Assembly (NCBI GenBank): GCA_964619815.1
Contig: CAZUGK010000018.1
Location: 1-45,322 of the forward strand
Direction: 5' to 3'
Length of the DNA stretch: 45,322 nucleotides
Origin: BRH-c25 sp964619815
GTDB taxonomy: Bacteria > Bacillota > Clostridia > Lutisporales > Lutisporaceae
Positions 25,830-34,328 of the stretch are shown here, piece after piece (position 1 is the stretch's first letter; every line of letters begins with the position of its first letter). The notes under the pieces are model-generated. The model saw only the letters and a list, made by a program, of their open reading frames with translations, had not been told where the DNA came from and searched no databases. The translations under genes and the position numbers were made by a program.

Positions 25830-26578
25830 TTTGGACAATATTTAAAAAAGAGGTTAAGGAAACCCTCTTTGCTATGAAAGGTATCATTTGGTTTGTTGTT
25901 GTATCTGTACTTTTTTCTGTGTTATGTTTTGCTATTGTCTCGGTAAAGGAATTGAGCCTTATGGCACAGACAGAAGTTATCATGACTTTTTCCAAGCTGG
26001 CGCTGGGCATCGGCGTAGGTATCAGTGTGATACTCGCATCAGTAAGCTTTTCCCATGAACGGGAAGCGGATACATTGGAATCTTTACTGCTGACTCCGAT
26101 TACCAAATTTCAGCTTGTGGCAGGAAAACTGTCCTCCACCCTAGTGATGACTTTAGGTGTTTATCTGATTGCTATTCCCTATTTAGCAGCACTTGCTTAC
26201 AAAACAGGCGCAACAATAACCGCCATAGCCCTGTTGTTTATTATGGGACTTATTGCAGCAATCGCATTTTCCATGATAGCCTTTGGAATTTCAATACTGC
26301 TTGGAAATTCCAAAAATGCAATCATTACATCGATTATTGTAATAGTCATCACTGCTATTCCCTCATTCTTATCCACCACTACAAAAAAAGCAGGCTTCGC
26401 AATGATTGTCAATAAAATTAGTCCTGTATCAAACACCTTTAATTTCATGAAAGAGATTATCATAAATAAACAGGGTGTGTCTGTGCCAATGCTAATACCA
26501 ATCCTGATGTTTTTTGCTCTAGCCGCTCTGTTTTTAACTTATAGTGCAAACCATATGGATTACAAGGGGGGCGAATAA
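25826..26578 (+). CDS. ABC-2 type transporter permease
   Basis: A 250-residue permease with six hydrophobic segments and the ABC-2 pattern: a cytoplasmic N-terminus (IFKKEVKETLF), a loop with SFSHEREADTLESLLLTPITKFQLVAGK split over the first and second halves, and a long run of helices after it. It overlaps the ATPase gene by 4 bases, and the exported-protein gene starts one base after its stop. Substrate unknown; neighbours suggest a lipid or an antimicrobial compound. Confidence 0.88.
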   Translation: MIWTIFKKEVKETLFAMKGIIWFVVVSVLFSVLCFAIVSVKELSLMAQTEVIMTFSKLALGIGVGISVILASVSFSHEREADTLESLLLTPITKFQLVAGKLSSTLVMTLGVYLIAIPYLAALAYKTGATITAIALLFIMGLIAAIAFSMIAFGISILLGNSKNAIITSIIVIVITAIPSFLSTTTKKAGFAMIVNKISPVSNTFNFMKEIIINKQGVSVPMLIPILMFFALAALFLTYSANHMDYKGGE

Positions 26579-26579
26579 G

Positions 26580-27122
26580 ATGAAAAAAATAATTACAACC
26601 TTTTGTGTTGCTATGGTTTTAATGCTATCAATTTCTACTGCTGCTTTTGCAGCAGATAATCAAAGTATGAGTGTTACAATACTTTCTCCTGAAAGTGCAA
26701 GGGGCGTTGCCGGGCTTGAACAAACTATCAAAGCAGAAGTAAAAAACAATACCGATAGACCTATTGATGATGTGATGGTGTACATTACAATGGCCGATAT
26801 AAATAAACACATGACAGTAAATCTTGAAGATTACAGTGCTGACAAGCCAGTGGTAATCGGCACTTTGGGAGCAGGAGAAACAAAAACTGTCGAGCTTCCT
26901 GTTCGTCTTGTGTATGTCAGCAGATTTTATCTCTATACAACAGTTGTATCAAGCACTTCGCCGCAGATCGTATCGAGTAATGCGATACCTATTGAAATCA
27001 TTGGGAATACCATGATTAATAAGACAATGGTGCAGTTGATTTCATTAGTTACGCCTATTGCAATTTTACTTCTCGTTTTAGTTTTTATGGCAGCCAATAA
27101 AAGAAAGAGAAGTGTAAAATAG
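26580..27122 (+). CDS. exported, membrane-anchored Ig-like-fold protein
   Basis: A 180-residue protein. It has a signal peptide (about residues 1-26, ending AFAAD) and a beta-rich ectodomain (27-140) of CARDB/NEW3-like character (TIKAEVKNNTDRPIDDVMVYI, GAGETKTVELPVRL). A C-terminal membrane helix (about 150-172) and a basic tail hold it in the membrane facing out. It is the last gene of the sigma-factor operon, and the neighbouring ABC-2 transporter is its most likely partner. ATG at 26580 follows GGGGGCG. Confidence 0.7.
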   Translation: MKKIITTFCVAMVLMLSISTAAFAADNQSMSVTILSPESARGVAGLEQTIKAEVKNNTDRPIDDVMVYITMADINKHMTVNLEDYSADKPVVIGTLGAGETKTVELPVRLVYVSRFYLYTTVVSSTSPQIVSSNAIPIEIIGNTMINKTMVQLISLVTPIAILLLVLVFMAANKRKRSVK

Positions 27123-27143
27123 AAGAATAGAAATGCTTAAAGA

Positions 27144-27181
27144 GGGACAATTCAGCTAAAAACTGATTTGTCCTTTTTTTA
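27144..27181 (+). terminator. terminator of the sigma-factor operon
   Basis: A hairpin (GGACAA with TTGTCC plus TCAG with CTGA, one bulge) is followed by eight T. It closes the 22778-27122 operon. Confidence 0.75.
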
Positions 27182-27262
27182 TTATTTAGCATTAGATGCA
27201 GAAATATTGGACAATATACAAAAAAGAGACATATAAATACAAGTTGTTTAGGAGGATTCAAA

Positions 27263-28588
27263 GTGCCGGATGTAATTATTATTGCAGATGACTTGACCGG
27301 GGCCAATGCAACAAGTGTGCTGCTTGCAAAGGAAGGCTATAAAGCATGTACTTTTTTGAGGCTTGAAGCTTATTCTGAAAAGGATGCAAGCGCATTCAAC
27401 ATAATTTCTATCAGTACCGACAGCCGGGCAATTTCAAAAGAAGAAGCCTATAAGAGAGTAGCCAATGTGGCCGGATTTTTTAAGAATAAGAATGCGAAAT
27501 TCTTCTCAAAACGTATAGACAGTACGTTAAGAGGAAACATTGGAGCAGAAACCGATGCTGTATTGGACACTTTAGGCGGGGATGAGGCAGCAATAGTTGT
27601 TTCGTCATTTCCTGCATCCGGCAGGGTTACAATAGGCGGATACCTGCTGGTGCATTCAGTGCCTTTGGAAAAAACCGACGTAGCCAAAGACCCCAAAACT
27701 CCGGTTCACACTTCAAGTGTCAATCAGCTTATTCAAAGCCAGACGAAGTACAAGGTTGGTCATATTTCCCTGGATGAAGTATTTAAGGGTCCTGAGAAGC
27801 TAAGAGACAGAATCATTTCTGAAAAGGAAAAGGGAAATAAAATCATTACCATAGATGCCACAACGGATGATGATATTGAAGTAATTGCCAAGGCTGTTAC
27901 TACAGCCAGCATGTATGTAGTAGCAGTTGACCCGGGACCTTTTACAGCTGCTTTGGCGAAGGAACTGGTTCCGAAGCCTGCAAAGGGAAGAGGAAGAAAA
28001 GCCCTGCTGGCAATTGGAAGTGTAAGCAATCTTACAAGAAGGCAGATTGAAGAGCTTAGAGTCAGGCACAATCCTCTGCTTGTTAATGTTGATTCAAAGA
28101 AGCTGATTTATGAAAGCTCCAAAGCAGATGAAATAAGCAGGGTTGCAAATAAGCTTCTGGAGGATATGGATGAATATGAGATTATTGGGCTAATTACGAC
28201 AAGCACTGAACATGAGGTGCTGGATCTGAGTGCTATCGCAAAAGAACTGGATATAACAGAAGATGATGTTGCTCAAAGAATTTCGGACGGCCTGGCAGAA
28301 ATTACCTATGAGGTACTACAGCAAAGTGAAACTGCCATAGGAGGCCTTTATACCAGCGGAGGCGATGTGACTGTAGCGGTATGTAAAAGGCTTGAAACTG
28401 CCGGGATCGCTGTGAAGGACGAAGTATGACCTTTGGCAGCGTACGGCAGGATTGTGCAGGGTATGTACAACAACATGCCCATAATAACCAAGGGTGGTCT
28501 GGTAGGAGATGCGGATGCTCTTATAAAATGCGTTGAGTATCTGCTGACCAAAATATCAACAGAGTTTGTCTATGATAAAAAGCATTAG
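27263..28588 (+). pseudogene. dtnK: four-carbon acid sugar kinase (DUF1537, OtnK/DtnK-like) interrupted by in-frame TGA
   Basis: The frame opens with the substrate-binding VIIIADDLTGANATSVLL block and runs 388 residues to a TGA at 28427-28429. The same frame then continues without shift for 53 codons to a TAG, giving PLAAYGRIVQGMYNNMP and ITKGGLVGDADAL, the normal C-terminal nucleotide-binding part of DUF1537 kinases. So a single stop splits an otherwise whole gene of 442 codons. The family phosphorylates D-threonate, L-threonate or erythronate, and pdxA2 and gntP follow. It may be a recent nonsense mutation, a base-call error, or read through. No convincing SECIS hairpin follows this TGA. 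GTG start with AGGAGG upstream. Confidence 0.8.
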
Positions 28589-28607
28589 ATAGAAAGGAAG
28601 ATGAGTA

Positions 28608-29606
28608 ATGGATAGGAGCTTTATAGGAGTGCCAATGGGAGATCCTGCGGGTATAGGCCCGGAAATAGTTGTCAAGGCACTTGCCGACGATAAGGTCAAT
28701 CAGGTGGCAAAGACGGTTGTAATCGGCGACAAGAGTACTATTGAGCAAGCAATGAGGTTTTGCAACCTTAATCTGGAAGTCAAGGCTATAGAAGATGTTC
28801 AGAAAGGAGACTACAGGACTGGAGTAATAAACCTTATTGATTTAAAAAATGTGGACATTAAAAGTCTGGAGATTGGCAAAGTTCAAGGCATGGCAGGAAA
28901 GGCTGCTTTTGATTACATCAAAAAGTCCGTGGAACTGGCCATGGCAGGGAAGATAGATGCCCTGGCAACTACCCCCATAAACAAGGAAGCTTTGAAGGCA
29001 GGCCAAATAAACTACATAGGCCATACGGAAATACTGGAGGACCTGACAAATTCCAAGGACCCTCTTACGATGTTTCAGGTGTATGATCTGAGAGTATTTT
29101 TCCTGTCCAGGCATGTATCCTTAAGAAAAGCTTGTGACATGGTAACAGAGGAAAGGTTGTTCGATTACATCCAGAGATGCATGAAGGCTTTGGAGAGATT
29201 GGGAATCAATAATGCCAAAATGGCAGTAGCGGGTCTGAATCCGCACAGCGGTGAACACGGCTTATTCGGAGACGATGAAGTCAGGGAAATTGAACCTGCA
29301 ATCCGGAGAGCAAAAGAACTGAGGTTTAACGTTATAGGACCTGTACCGGCAGATTCGGTGTTCTATTTTGGACTGAAAGGAAGCTACGATGCAGTACTTT
29401 CGCTGTACCACGATCAAGGGCATATTGCTACAAAGATGGTGGATTTCGAAAGGACCATATCTATTACTAATAATCTGCCGTTCCTCAGGACTTCTGTAGA
29501 CCACGGGACAGCATTTGATATTGCGGGAACAGGCAAAGCAGGAGCGGTAAGCATGATCGAAGCAATCATACTTGCAGCAAAATACGCACCAAAGTTCAAT
29601 AAATAA
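28608..29606 (+). CDS. pdxA2: PdxA2-type 4-phospho-D-threonate/erythronate dehydrogenase
   Basis: A 332-residue PdxA-family metal-dependent NAD dehydrogenase-decarboxylase. Conserved segments are GVPMGDPAGIGPE, GHTEIL, LNPHSGEHGLFGDDE and YHDQGHIATKM; their His residues hold the divalent metal. Next to a DUF1537 kinase and a GntP permease this is the PdxA2 role (4-phospho-threonate or -erythronate oxidised and decarboxylated to dihydroxyacetone phosphate), not pyridoxine synthesis. A clear ribosome site precedes ATG 28608, and gntP follows 15 bases later. Confidence 0.9.
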   Translation: MDRSFIGVPMGDPAGIGPEIVVKALADDKVNQVAKTVVIGDKSTIEQAMRFCNLNLEVKAIEDVQKGDYRTGVINLIDLKNVDIKSLEIGKVQGMAGKAAFDYIKKSVELAMAGKIDALATTPINKEALKAGQINYIGHTEILEDLTNSKDPLTMFQVYDLRVFFLSRHVSLRKACDMVTEERLFDYIQRCMKALERLGINNAKMAVAGLNPHSGEHGLFGDDEVREIEPAIRRAKELRFNVIGPVPADSVFYFGLKGSYDAVLSLYHDQGHIATKMVDFERTISITNNLPFLRTSVDHGTAFDIAGTGKAGAVSMIEAIILAAKYAPKFNK

Positions 29607-29621
29607 GGAGGGATACAAAAC

Positions 29622-30998
29622 ATGGAAACGGCAATATCAGGAAACCAAATGATATTTGCGCTTGTAATAAGTATTTTTATATTAATCTACTTAATCATGA
29701 AAACCAAAATCCATGCTTTCCTGGCATTGATAATAGCAGCGGCTTTGACAGGAGTATTGGGAGGAATGCCTGTCACTGATGTCCTAAATTCAATAACAAA
29801 GGGCTTCGGCGGCACTCTGGGAAGTATAGGCATAATAATAGGCTTTGGAGTAATGATGGGTGAGCTCTTTGAATTCTCCGGTGCTGCTGAAAGGATGGCC
29901 AAGACTTTCATAAAGCGCCTTGGTAAGGGAAGAGAGGAGATTGCCCTGGCAATAACGGGTTTCATAGTATCAATACCCATATTCTGTGATTCCGGCTTTG
30001 TAATATTGTCACCCCTGGCAAAGGCTATATCCCGGAAAACAAACAAATCTGTCATTACTTTAGGTGTTTCTTTGGCAGCCGGTCTGGTTATTACACACTC
30101 CCTGGTGCCTCCGACGCCAGGCCCTGTAGGCGTTGCAGGCTTGTTCGGAGTAAGTGTCGGCAGTCTGATACTATGGGGTATTGTAATGGGTATACCTATG
30201 ATTGCGGTGGGTATAGCTTATGCCAGGTATATAGGAAAACAAATATATCAGATCCCAAGTGAAGAGGGCGATGGCTGGGTGCGATTGAGCGGACCGCAGA
30301 CTTTATCACATTATACCGACGACAAGGACGACAGGCAGCTGCCATCTACCTTTATGGCTTTTGCTCCAATAGTAGTACCGATAATACTGATACTATTGCA
30401 GACAATAGGTGCGGTATTAAAGATACAAGGCCCGACGGCAAGTATCATTAACTTTTTCGGTGCACCTGTAATAGCTGTCGGCATAGGCTTGATCATTGCA
30501 ATATACGGTTTGACCCGCAAGGCTTCAAGAAGTGAGACTATTGAGCAAATGGAAAACGGCATCAAATCGGCAGGTATAATCATACTTGTTACAGGCGGCG
30601 GCGGTGCATTGGGTATGGTACTTCGCGACAGCGGAGCAGGCGACTATATCGCACAGCTAATTGCAAGAACGGCATTACCTGCAATATTGCTGCCTTTTAT
30701 AATAGCATCCCTGATAAGATTGATTCAAGGAAGTGGTACTGTATCAATGATTACAGCAGCATCAATAACTGCTCCTATGATTGCTAAACTTGATGTAAAC
30801 CCGGTATTTGCAGCTTTGGCAGCATGTACAGGTTCGCTGTTGTTCTCATATTTCAACGACAGTTATTTCTGGGTAGTAACCCGTATGCTTGGCATCAAGG
30901 AAGCAAAGGAACAAATGAGGGTTTGGTCCTTTACAACCACACTTGTCTGGGCAACAGGACTGGTCACATTATTGATATTAAACGCTATATTTGGATAA
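29622..30998 (+). CDS. GntP family sugar-acid permease
   Basis: A 458-residue permease with about 12-14 membrane segments of the gluconate:H+ symporter (GntP) family. Typical features are the SIPIFCDSGFVILSPLAKAI block, HSLVPPTPGPVGVAG and the GSGTVSMITAASI C-terminal motif. By context it should import the four-carbon sugar acid (threonate or erythronate) that the DUF1537 kinase and PdxA2 process. GGAGGG precedes ATG 29622. A perfect 13-bp hairpin (31040-31078) lies downstream. Confidence 0.9.
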   Translation: METAISGNQMIFALVISIFILIYLIMKTKIHAFLALIIAAALTGVLGGMPVTDVLNSITKGFGGTLGSIGIIIGFGVMMGELFEFSGAAERMAKTFIKRLGKGREEIALAITGFIVSIPIFCDSGFVILSPLAKAISRKTNKSVITLGVSLAAGLVITHSLVPPTPGPVGVAGLFGVSVGSLILWGIVMGIPMIAVGIAYARYIGKQIYQIPSEEGDGWVRLSGPQTLSHYTDDKDDRQLPSTFMAFAPIVVPIILILLQTIGAVLKIQGPTASIINFFGAPVIAVGIGLIIAIYGLTRKASRSETIEQMENGIKSAGIIILVTGGGGALGMVLRDSGAGDYIAQLIARTALPAILLPFIIASLIRLIQGSGTVSMITAASITAPMIAKLDVNPVFAALAACTGSLLFSYFNDSYFWVVTRMLGIKEAKEQMRVWSFTTTLVWATGLVTLLILNAIFG

Positions 30999-31039
30999 AT
31001 ACCTGTAAGATTCTTGCTTCTGTTATTTAGTAAGGTGGT

Positions 31040-31078
31040 AACAAAGCCTCACGGCAGAAATTGTTGTGAGGCTTTGTT
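31040..31078. terminator. hairpin after gntP, probable transcription end
   Basis: A perfect 13-bp stem (AACAAAGCCTCAC and its complement) with a 13-base loop. The U-tract is weak (TTAT), so termination is likely but not certain. Confidence 0.5.
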
Positions 31079-31138
31079 ATAGGACAATAAAAGCTTAAAT
31101 ATCTATAGATATAAGTAATCCATAAAAGGAGAATATCT

Positions 31139-33127
31139 ATGATTGATAATTTTAAGCTTTCGCTGCAAATTGGAGCGGTTTTTATCGGTACTGTAGTTGG
31201 TGCAGGCTTTGCCACCGGCCAGGAAATCATGCAGTTCTTTACCTGCTTCGGAAAAACAGGAATGATAACCCTTGTACTGTCAGGTTTGCTCTTTTATATC
31301 ATAGCTGCGGCCGTCATAAACACTGCAGCCTATTATGAAACATATAACTACAAGGATTTGATATATCATATCACCGGCAATAAAATAGGCCTTCTATATG
31401 ATATTCTTGTGACCTCCTTTCTTCTCATAGGAACCTCCATAATGTTTTCCGGCAGCGGTGCTCTTTTCAAAGAAAGCCTGGGCTTATCTCCATTGTTGGG
31501 GGTAGCACTGATGGCATTGCTTACGCTGGTCATAATACTTCAAGCTCTGAACGGAGTATTAAAAATAAACTCCATTATTGTACCCCTGCTTTTTTCCGTT
31601 ATTGTGGCAGTACTTGCATCAACTATATTGAATGGTGATATGGGGAGCATTGACTCAAAGCTCTTTGCAAATTACCAAGGCAGTGCTGTCAAGCCTATAC
31701 TTTTCTTCCTGTTTTATTGCTGCTACAACACCTTTCTTTCCTTAGGCGTCCTGGCTGCCATTCCCGAGAAAATAAAGAGCCCGGCTGTTTTAAAATCAGG
31801 AGTTTTTCTTGGGTCTATGGGTTTAATGCTCTTGTCCCTTATGCTGAACATAAGTCTTACGCTTAAAAGTCCTCAAGTATTTGAATACTCGGTTCCTATG
31901 AACTACATAACTTCAAATTTTGGGAAAATAATAAAAAGTACAGTATCCATTTGCGTTTGGTGCGAGATATTCTCGACAGCCGTATCAAATACCTTCAGTG
32001 TAGCAAAAAGAATAAGCGGCGGCAAAGGTATGCCATATTGGCAGACGTGCTCCATTGTGGTTTTGTGCTGCTTACCTCTTGCATTTTGGGAGTTCAGGAG
32101 CCTTATAGGCTTTTTCTATCCTTTATTCGGAGCATTGTCGATGCTTATAATATTAAGGCTGTTATATACATCATATAAATTAGGAGAAAAAGTGAAAAGG
32201 GTAAATGCGTTTCTCTTGATACTTTGCCTTATCCTTATGTCCGGATATGCAATAAGCAACCCGCAGCAGAGCTTCTCTTTTACTAAACCAACCGAAGCTT
32301 CGTATGACATTACTATGAAACAGGATCTGCTATGCCTGATGATAGCTTACCCTGAGCATATCTCAAGCTTGGAGCAATCGGACGGACGAGTATATCTGGT
32401 GATGAAAACAGGAAAGAAGATTTTATATGATGATAAAAAAACAAAGAGTATCGAAGCTAAAATTGCGTATCCTGATTTGCAGGATATGATGGAGCAACCA
32501 TATCCTATTACACCGATAAAAAAGCTTATGGACAAAAACTATGACCCGGGACGTGCTCGCGTATATAGTCTGCTAAACGAGGTATATGGAGAATCAAAGC
32601 AGAAGATTGAGGGTAATCTTGTGAATGTTAAAGTAGGATATGGTACTTTTCAGTTTAATAAAAACAACCAAGCAGCAGAAGCCTTAAAAAATGCCATGAG
32701 TGAGCTTGCTCCACTGGTTGAAAAAAGAAAAGACATCAGAGCCTGTGCATACCCCTGCAGCGGCACCTACAACTATCGTGTTATTGCAGGTACAAACCGC
32801 CTGAGTCCGCATTCTTACGGAATAGCTGTAGATCTGGCAAGAGATAAAAGGGATTATTGGCAGTGGGCATCCAGGGAAGAAGGCCAAAAAAGACTATCTT
32901 CTTATCCGGATGAGCTTGTTGAGATTTTTGAAAATAATAACTTCATTTGGGGAGGCAAATGGGGGCATTTTGACATTCTGCATTTTGAATACCGGCCTGA
33001 GATTATAATAAAATCCCGTTACTTTGGAAACACACCGAGTTTTCAACAGAGGTGGTATGAGGGAGCACCCCTGGAAGACTCATATATTGCGGAATGTATC
33101 AAAAAAATAGATGATGTGTTAAAATAA
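31139..33127 (+). CDS. YkvI-like membrane transporter fused to an M15 peptidase
   Basis: A 662-residue two-part protein. Residues 1-350 match YkvI-type membrane proteins (GAVFIGTVVGAGFATGQEIMQFF, about 10 helices, amino-acid-permease-like fold). A further helix (about 357-373) leads to a C-terminal M15 D-alanyl-D-alanine carboxypeptidase domain. Its zinc and active-site motifs are S556-x-H558-xx-G561-x-A563-x-D565 and HFEY with H615, after WGGKWGHFD. M15 enzymes trim peptidoglycan peptides outside the cell. The frame has no break between the parts. Fusions of this kind are unusual to my knowledge. AAAGGAG precedes the ATG. Confidence 0.8.
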   Translation: MIDNFKLSLQIGAVFIGTVVGAGFATGQEIMQFFTCFGKTGMITLVLSGLLFYIIAAAVINTAAYYETYNYKDLIYHITGNKIGLLYDILVTSFLLIGTSIMFSGSGALFKESLGLSPLLGVALMALLTLVIILQALNGVLKINSIIVPLLFSVIVAVLASTILNGDMGSIDSKLFANYQGSAVKPILFFLFYCCYNTFLSLGVLAAIPEKIKSPAVLKSGVFLGSMGLMLLSLMLNISLTLKSPQVFEYSVPMNYITSNFGKIIKSTVSICVWCEIFSTAVSNTFSVAKRISGGKGMPYWQTCSIVVLCCLPLAFWEFRSLIGFFYPLFGALSMLIILRLLYTSYKLGEKVKRVNAFLLILCLILMSGYAISNPQQSFSFTKPTEASYDITMKQDLLCLMIAYPEHISSLEQSDGRVYLVMKTGKKILYDDKKTKSIEAKIAYPDLQDMMEQPYPITPIKKLMDKNYDPGRARVYSLLNEVYGESKQKIEGNLVNVKVGYGTFQFNKNNQAAEALKNAMSELAPLVEKRKDIRACAYPCSGTYNYRVIAGTNRLSPHSYGIAVDLARDKRDYWQWASREEGQKRLSSYPDELVEIFENNNFIWGGKWGHFDILHFEYRPEIIIKSRYFGNTPSFQQRWYEGAPLEDSYIAECIKKIDDVLK

Positions 33128-33208
33128 AATTGTGTTTATTTCTATGTCAAAAACAGATATAATAGATTCGGTTGCAAACAGGCAGATAAACAAATCAGGA
33201 GGAGTCAA

Positions 33209-33640
33209 ATGAATATAGCCTTTTTTCTTACGCCTAAAGAAGAAGTTATTTGGATACCGACAGACTCGACAATGAGACAAGCGATTGAGAAGATGGAATA
33301 TCACAGATATACTGCAATACCACTTATTGATAATGAAGGCAAATATGCGGGCACCATAACGGAAGGTGATATACTCTGGTGCTTGAAACATGCTCCGGAT
33401 TTAAACTTTAAAAATACCAACAAGATTCTGGTAAAAGATATACCGAAGCACCAGATTAACAAGACAGTCTCCATAAACTCCCAAATTGAAGATTTGATTC
33501 TTCTTTCCATTAATCAGAACTTTATTCCTGTGGCTGATGATCATGATATATTCATAGGTATCATCAGAAGAAGTGATATAATCAATTATTTCTATAAACT
33601 GGTTTTTAAAGAATCGAAGCAAACTGAAAAGACTGTATAA
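33209..33640 (+). CDS. CBS-domain pair protein
   Basis: A 143-residue cytoplasmic protein made almost only of two CBS motifs (about residues 18-65: RQAIEKMEYHRYTAIPLID...GTITEGDILW; and 85-132: INSQIEDLILL...FIPVADDHDIFIGIIRRSDII). Such pairs bind adenosine nucleotides and act as energy or ligand sensors, usually through a partner protein that is not seen here. AGGAGG lies 6 bases before the ATG. A long palindrome ends the gene. Confidence 0.85.
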   Translation: MNIAFFLTPKEEVIWIPTDSTMRQAIEKMEYHRYTAIPLIDNEGKYAGTITEGDILWCLKHAPDLNFKNTNKILVKDIPKHQINKTVSINSQIEDLILLSINQNFIPVADDHDIFIGIIRRSDIINYFYKLVFKESKQTEKTV

Positions 33641-33647
33641 CCTAAAA

Positions 33648-33682
33648 AAACAAACTCAATCAATTTGATTGAGTTTGTTTTA
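33648..33682. terminator. bidirectional terminator between convergent genes
   Basis: A 16-bp perfect inverted repeat (33648-33663 with 33665-33680) flanked by A and T runs on the two sides. It serves the CBS gene on the plus strand and the small gene on the minus strand. Confidence 0.8.
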
Positions 33683-33695
33683 TACCATAATAATA

Positions 33696-33890
33696 TTATT
33701 TTCTATCTATTATTGAAAGCTTGGGTATATTGTCTCCAAAGCATTCACTAAAGGCCTTGAGAAAAGAAATTGCGAATTCCCGGCTATCAGTATCTATAAT
33801 CGAATTTTTAACTACTTGTTCCAATAACACCATTAAGTTTTCCAATTCATAGCCTTCAAATTTTACTGTATCACTATCAATCTTTATCAT
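33696..33890 (-). CDS. small hypothetical protein
   Basis: A 64-residue acidic, soluble-looking protein (MIKIDSDTVKFEGYELENL..., ends IDRK) with two likely helices. I do not recognise a family. GGAGG lies 5 bases before the ATG at 33890, and codon use is normal, so it is probably a real gene. It converges with the CBS gene and shares its terminator. Confidence 0.6.
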   Translation of the reverse strand: MIKIDSDTVKFEGYELENLMVLLEQVVKNSIIDTDSREFAISFLKAFSECFGDNIPKLSIIDRK

Positions 33891-34130
33891 AATACCCTCC
33901 AAATAATTAAAATCACTTAATCATTATACACTAAAAAAGTCGCTTTTTGTAGAGCAATGTAAGAGTAATTTCTGGCGAAAAGCCCGGAGAACATTTATTA
34001 TTTACCTAATACTCATTATAGTGCCGTTGACCTATTTACATAGTGCTGAAGCACTGTTATTCATACTTTTATATCATTTTTGCAATTTGTGTTGTATAAT
34101 AAAAAAGTTATTTTATTGGAAAACAAGAAA

Positions 34131-34220
34131 AAGCAAAGGAAAATAGCAAATCTATCGAAAGGTGGAGACGCAAAGCCACGGGCCTAAAGCTTAATGCCAG
34201 GGTGGCCGGGTTGCCGAAGA
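34131..34220 (+). ncRNA. GEMM-I riboswitch (c-di-GMP-I or cGAMP class)
   Basis: The leader shows the GEMM order: TAGCAAA, a stem TCTATC-GAAA-GGTGGA with a GNRA tetraloop (34151-34166), GACGCAAAGCC, GGGCCTAAAG, and GGTGGCCGGGTTGCCGA. These blocks match the c-di-GMP-I aptamer. The base before GCAAA is preceded by A where c-di-GMP binders often have G, so ligand choice is uncertain. It controls the HD-GYP gene through the terminator at 34241-34280. A TATAAT box lies at 34095-34100. Confidence 0.85.
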
Positions 34221-34240
34221 TGCAATTACAATATTGATCA

Positions 34241-34280
34241 AAAAGACTATTTCGGCATTTGCTGATACAGTCTTTTTTAT
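34241..34280 (+). terminator. riboswitch-linked terminator
   Basis: A hairpin with outer stem AAAAGACT (34241-34248) and AGTCTTTT, and an inner stem TCGGC/GCTGA, followed by a run of T. It lies between the GEMM aptamer and the HD-GYP start. Confidence 0.75.
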
Positions 34281-34328
34281 TTTGTGCAATAAACATAACA
34301 ATATATATGATAAAAGCAGGTGATTGAC

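Noticed and set aside
28427..28466. Selenocysteine at the TGA in the sugar-acid kinase
   Set aside because: The family has no Cys at this place, and the only stem with good pairing has its loop about 37 bases away and without G. A nonsense change or sequence error is likelier.
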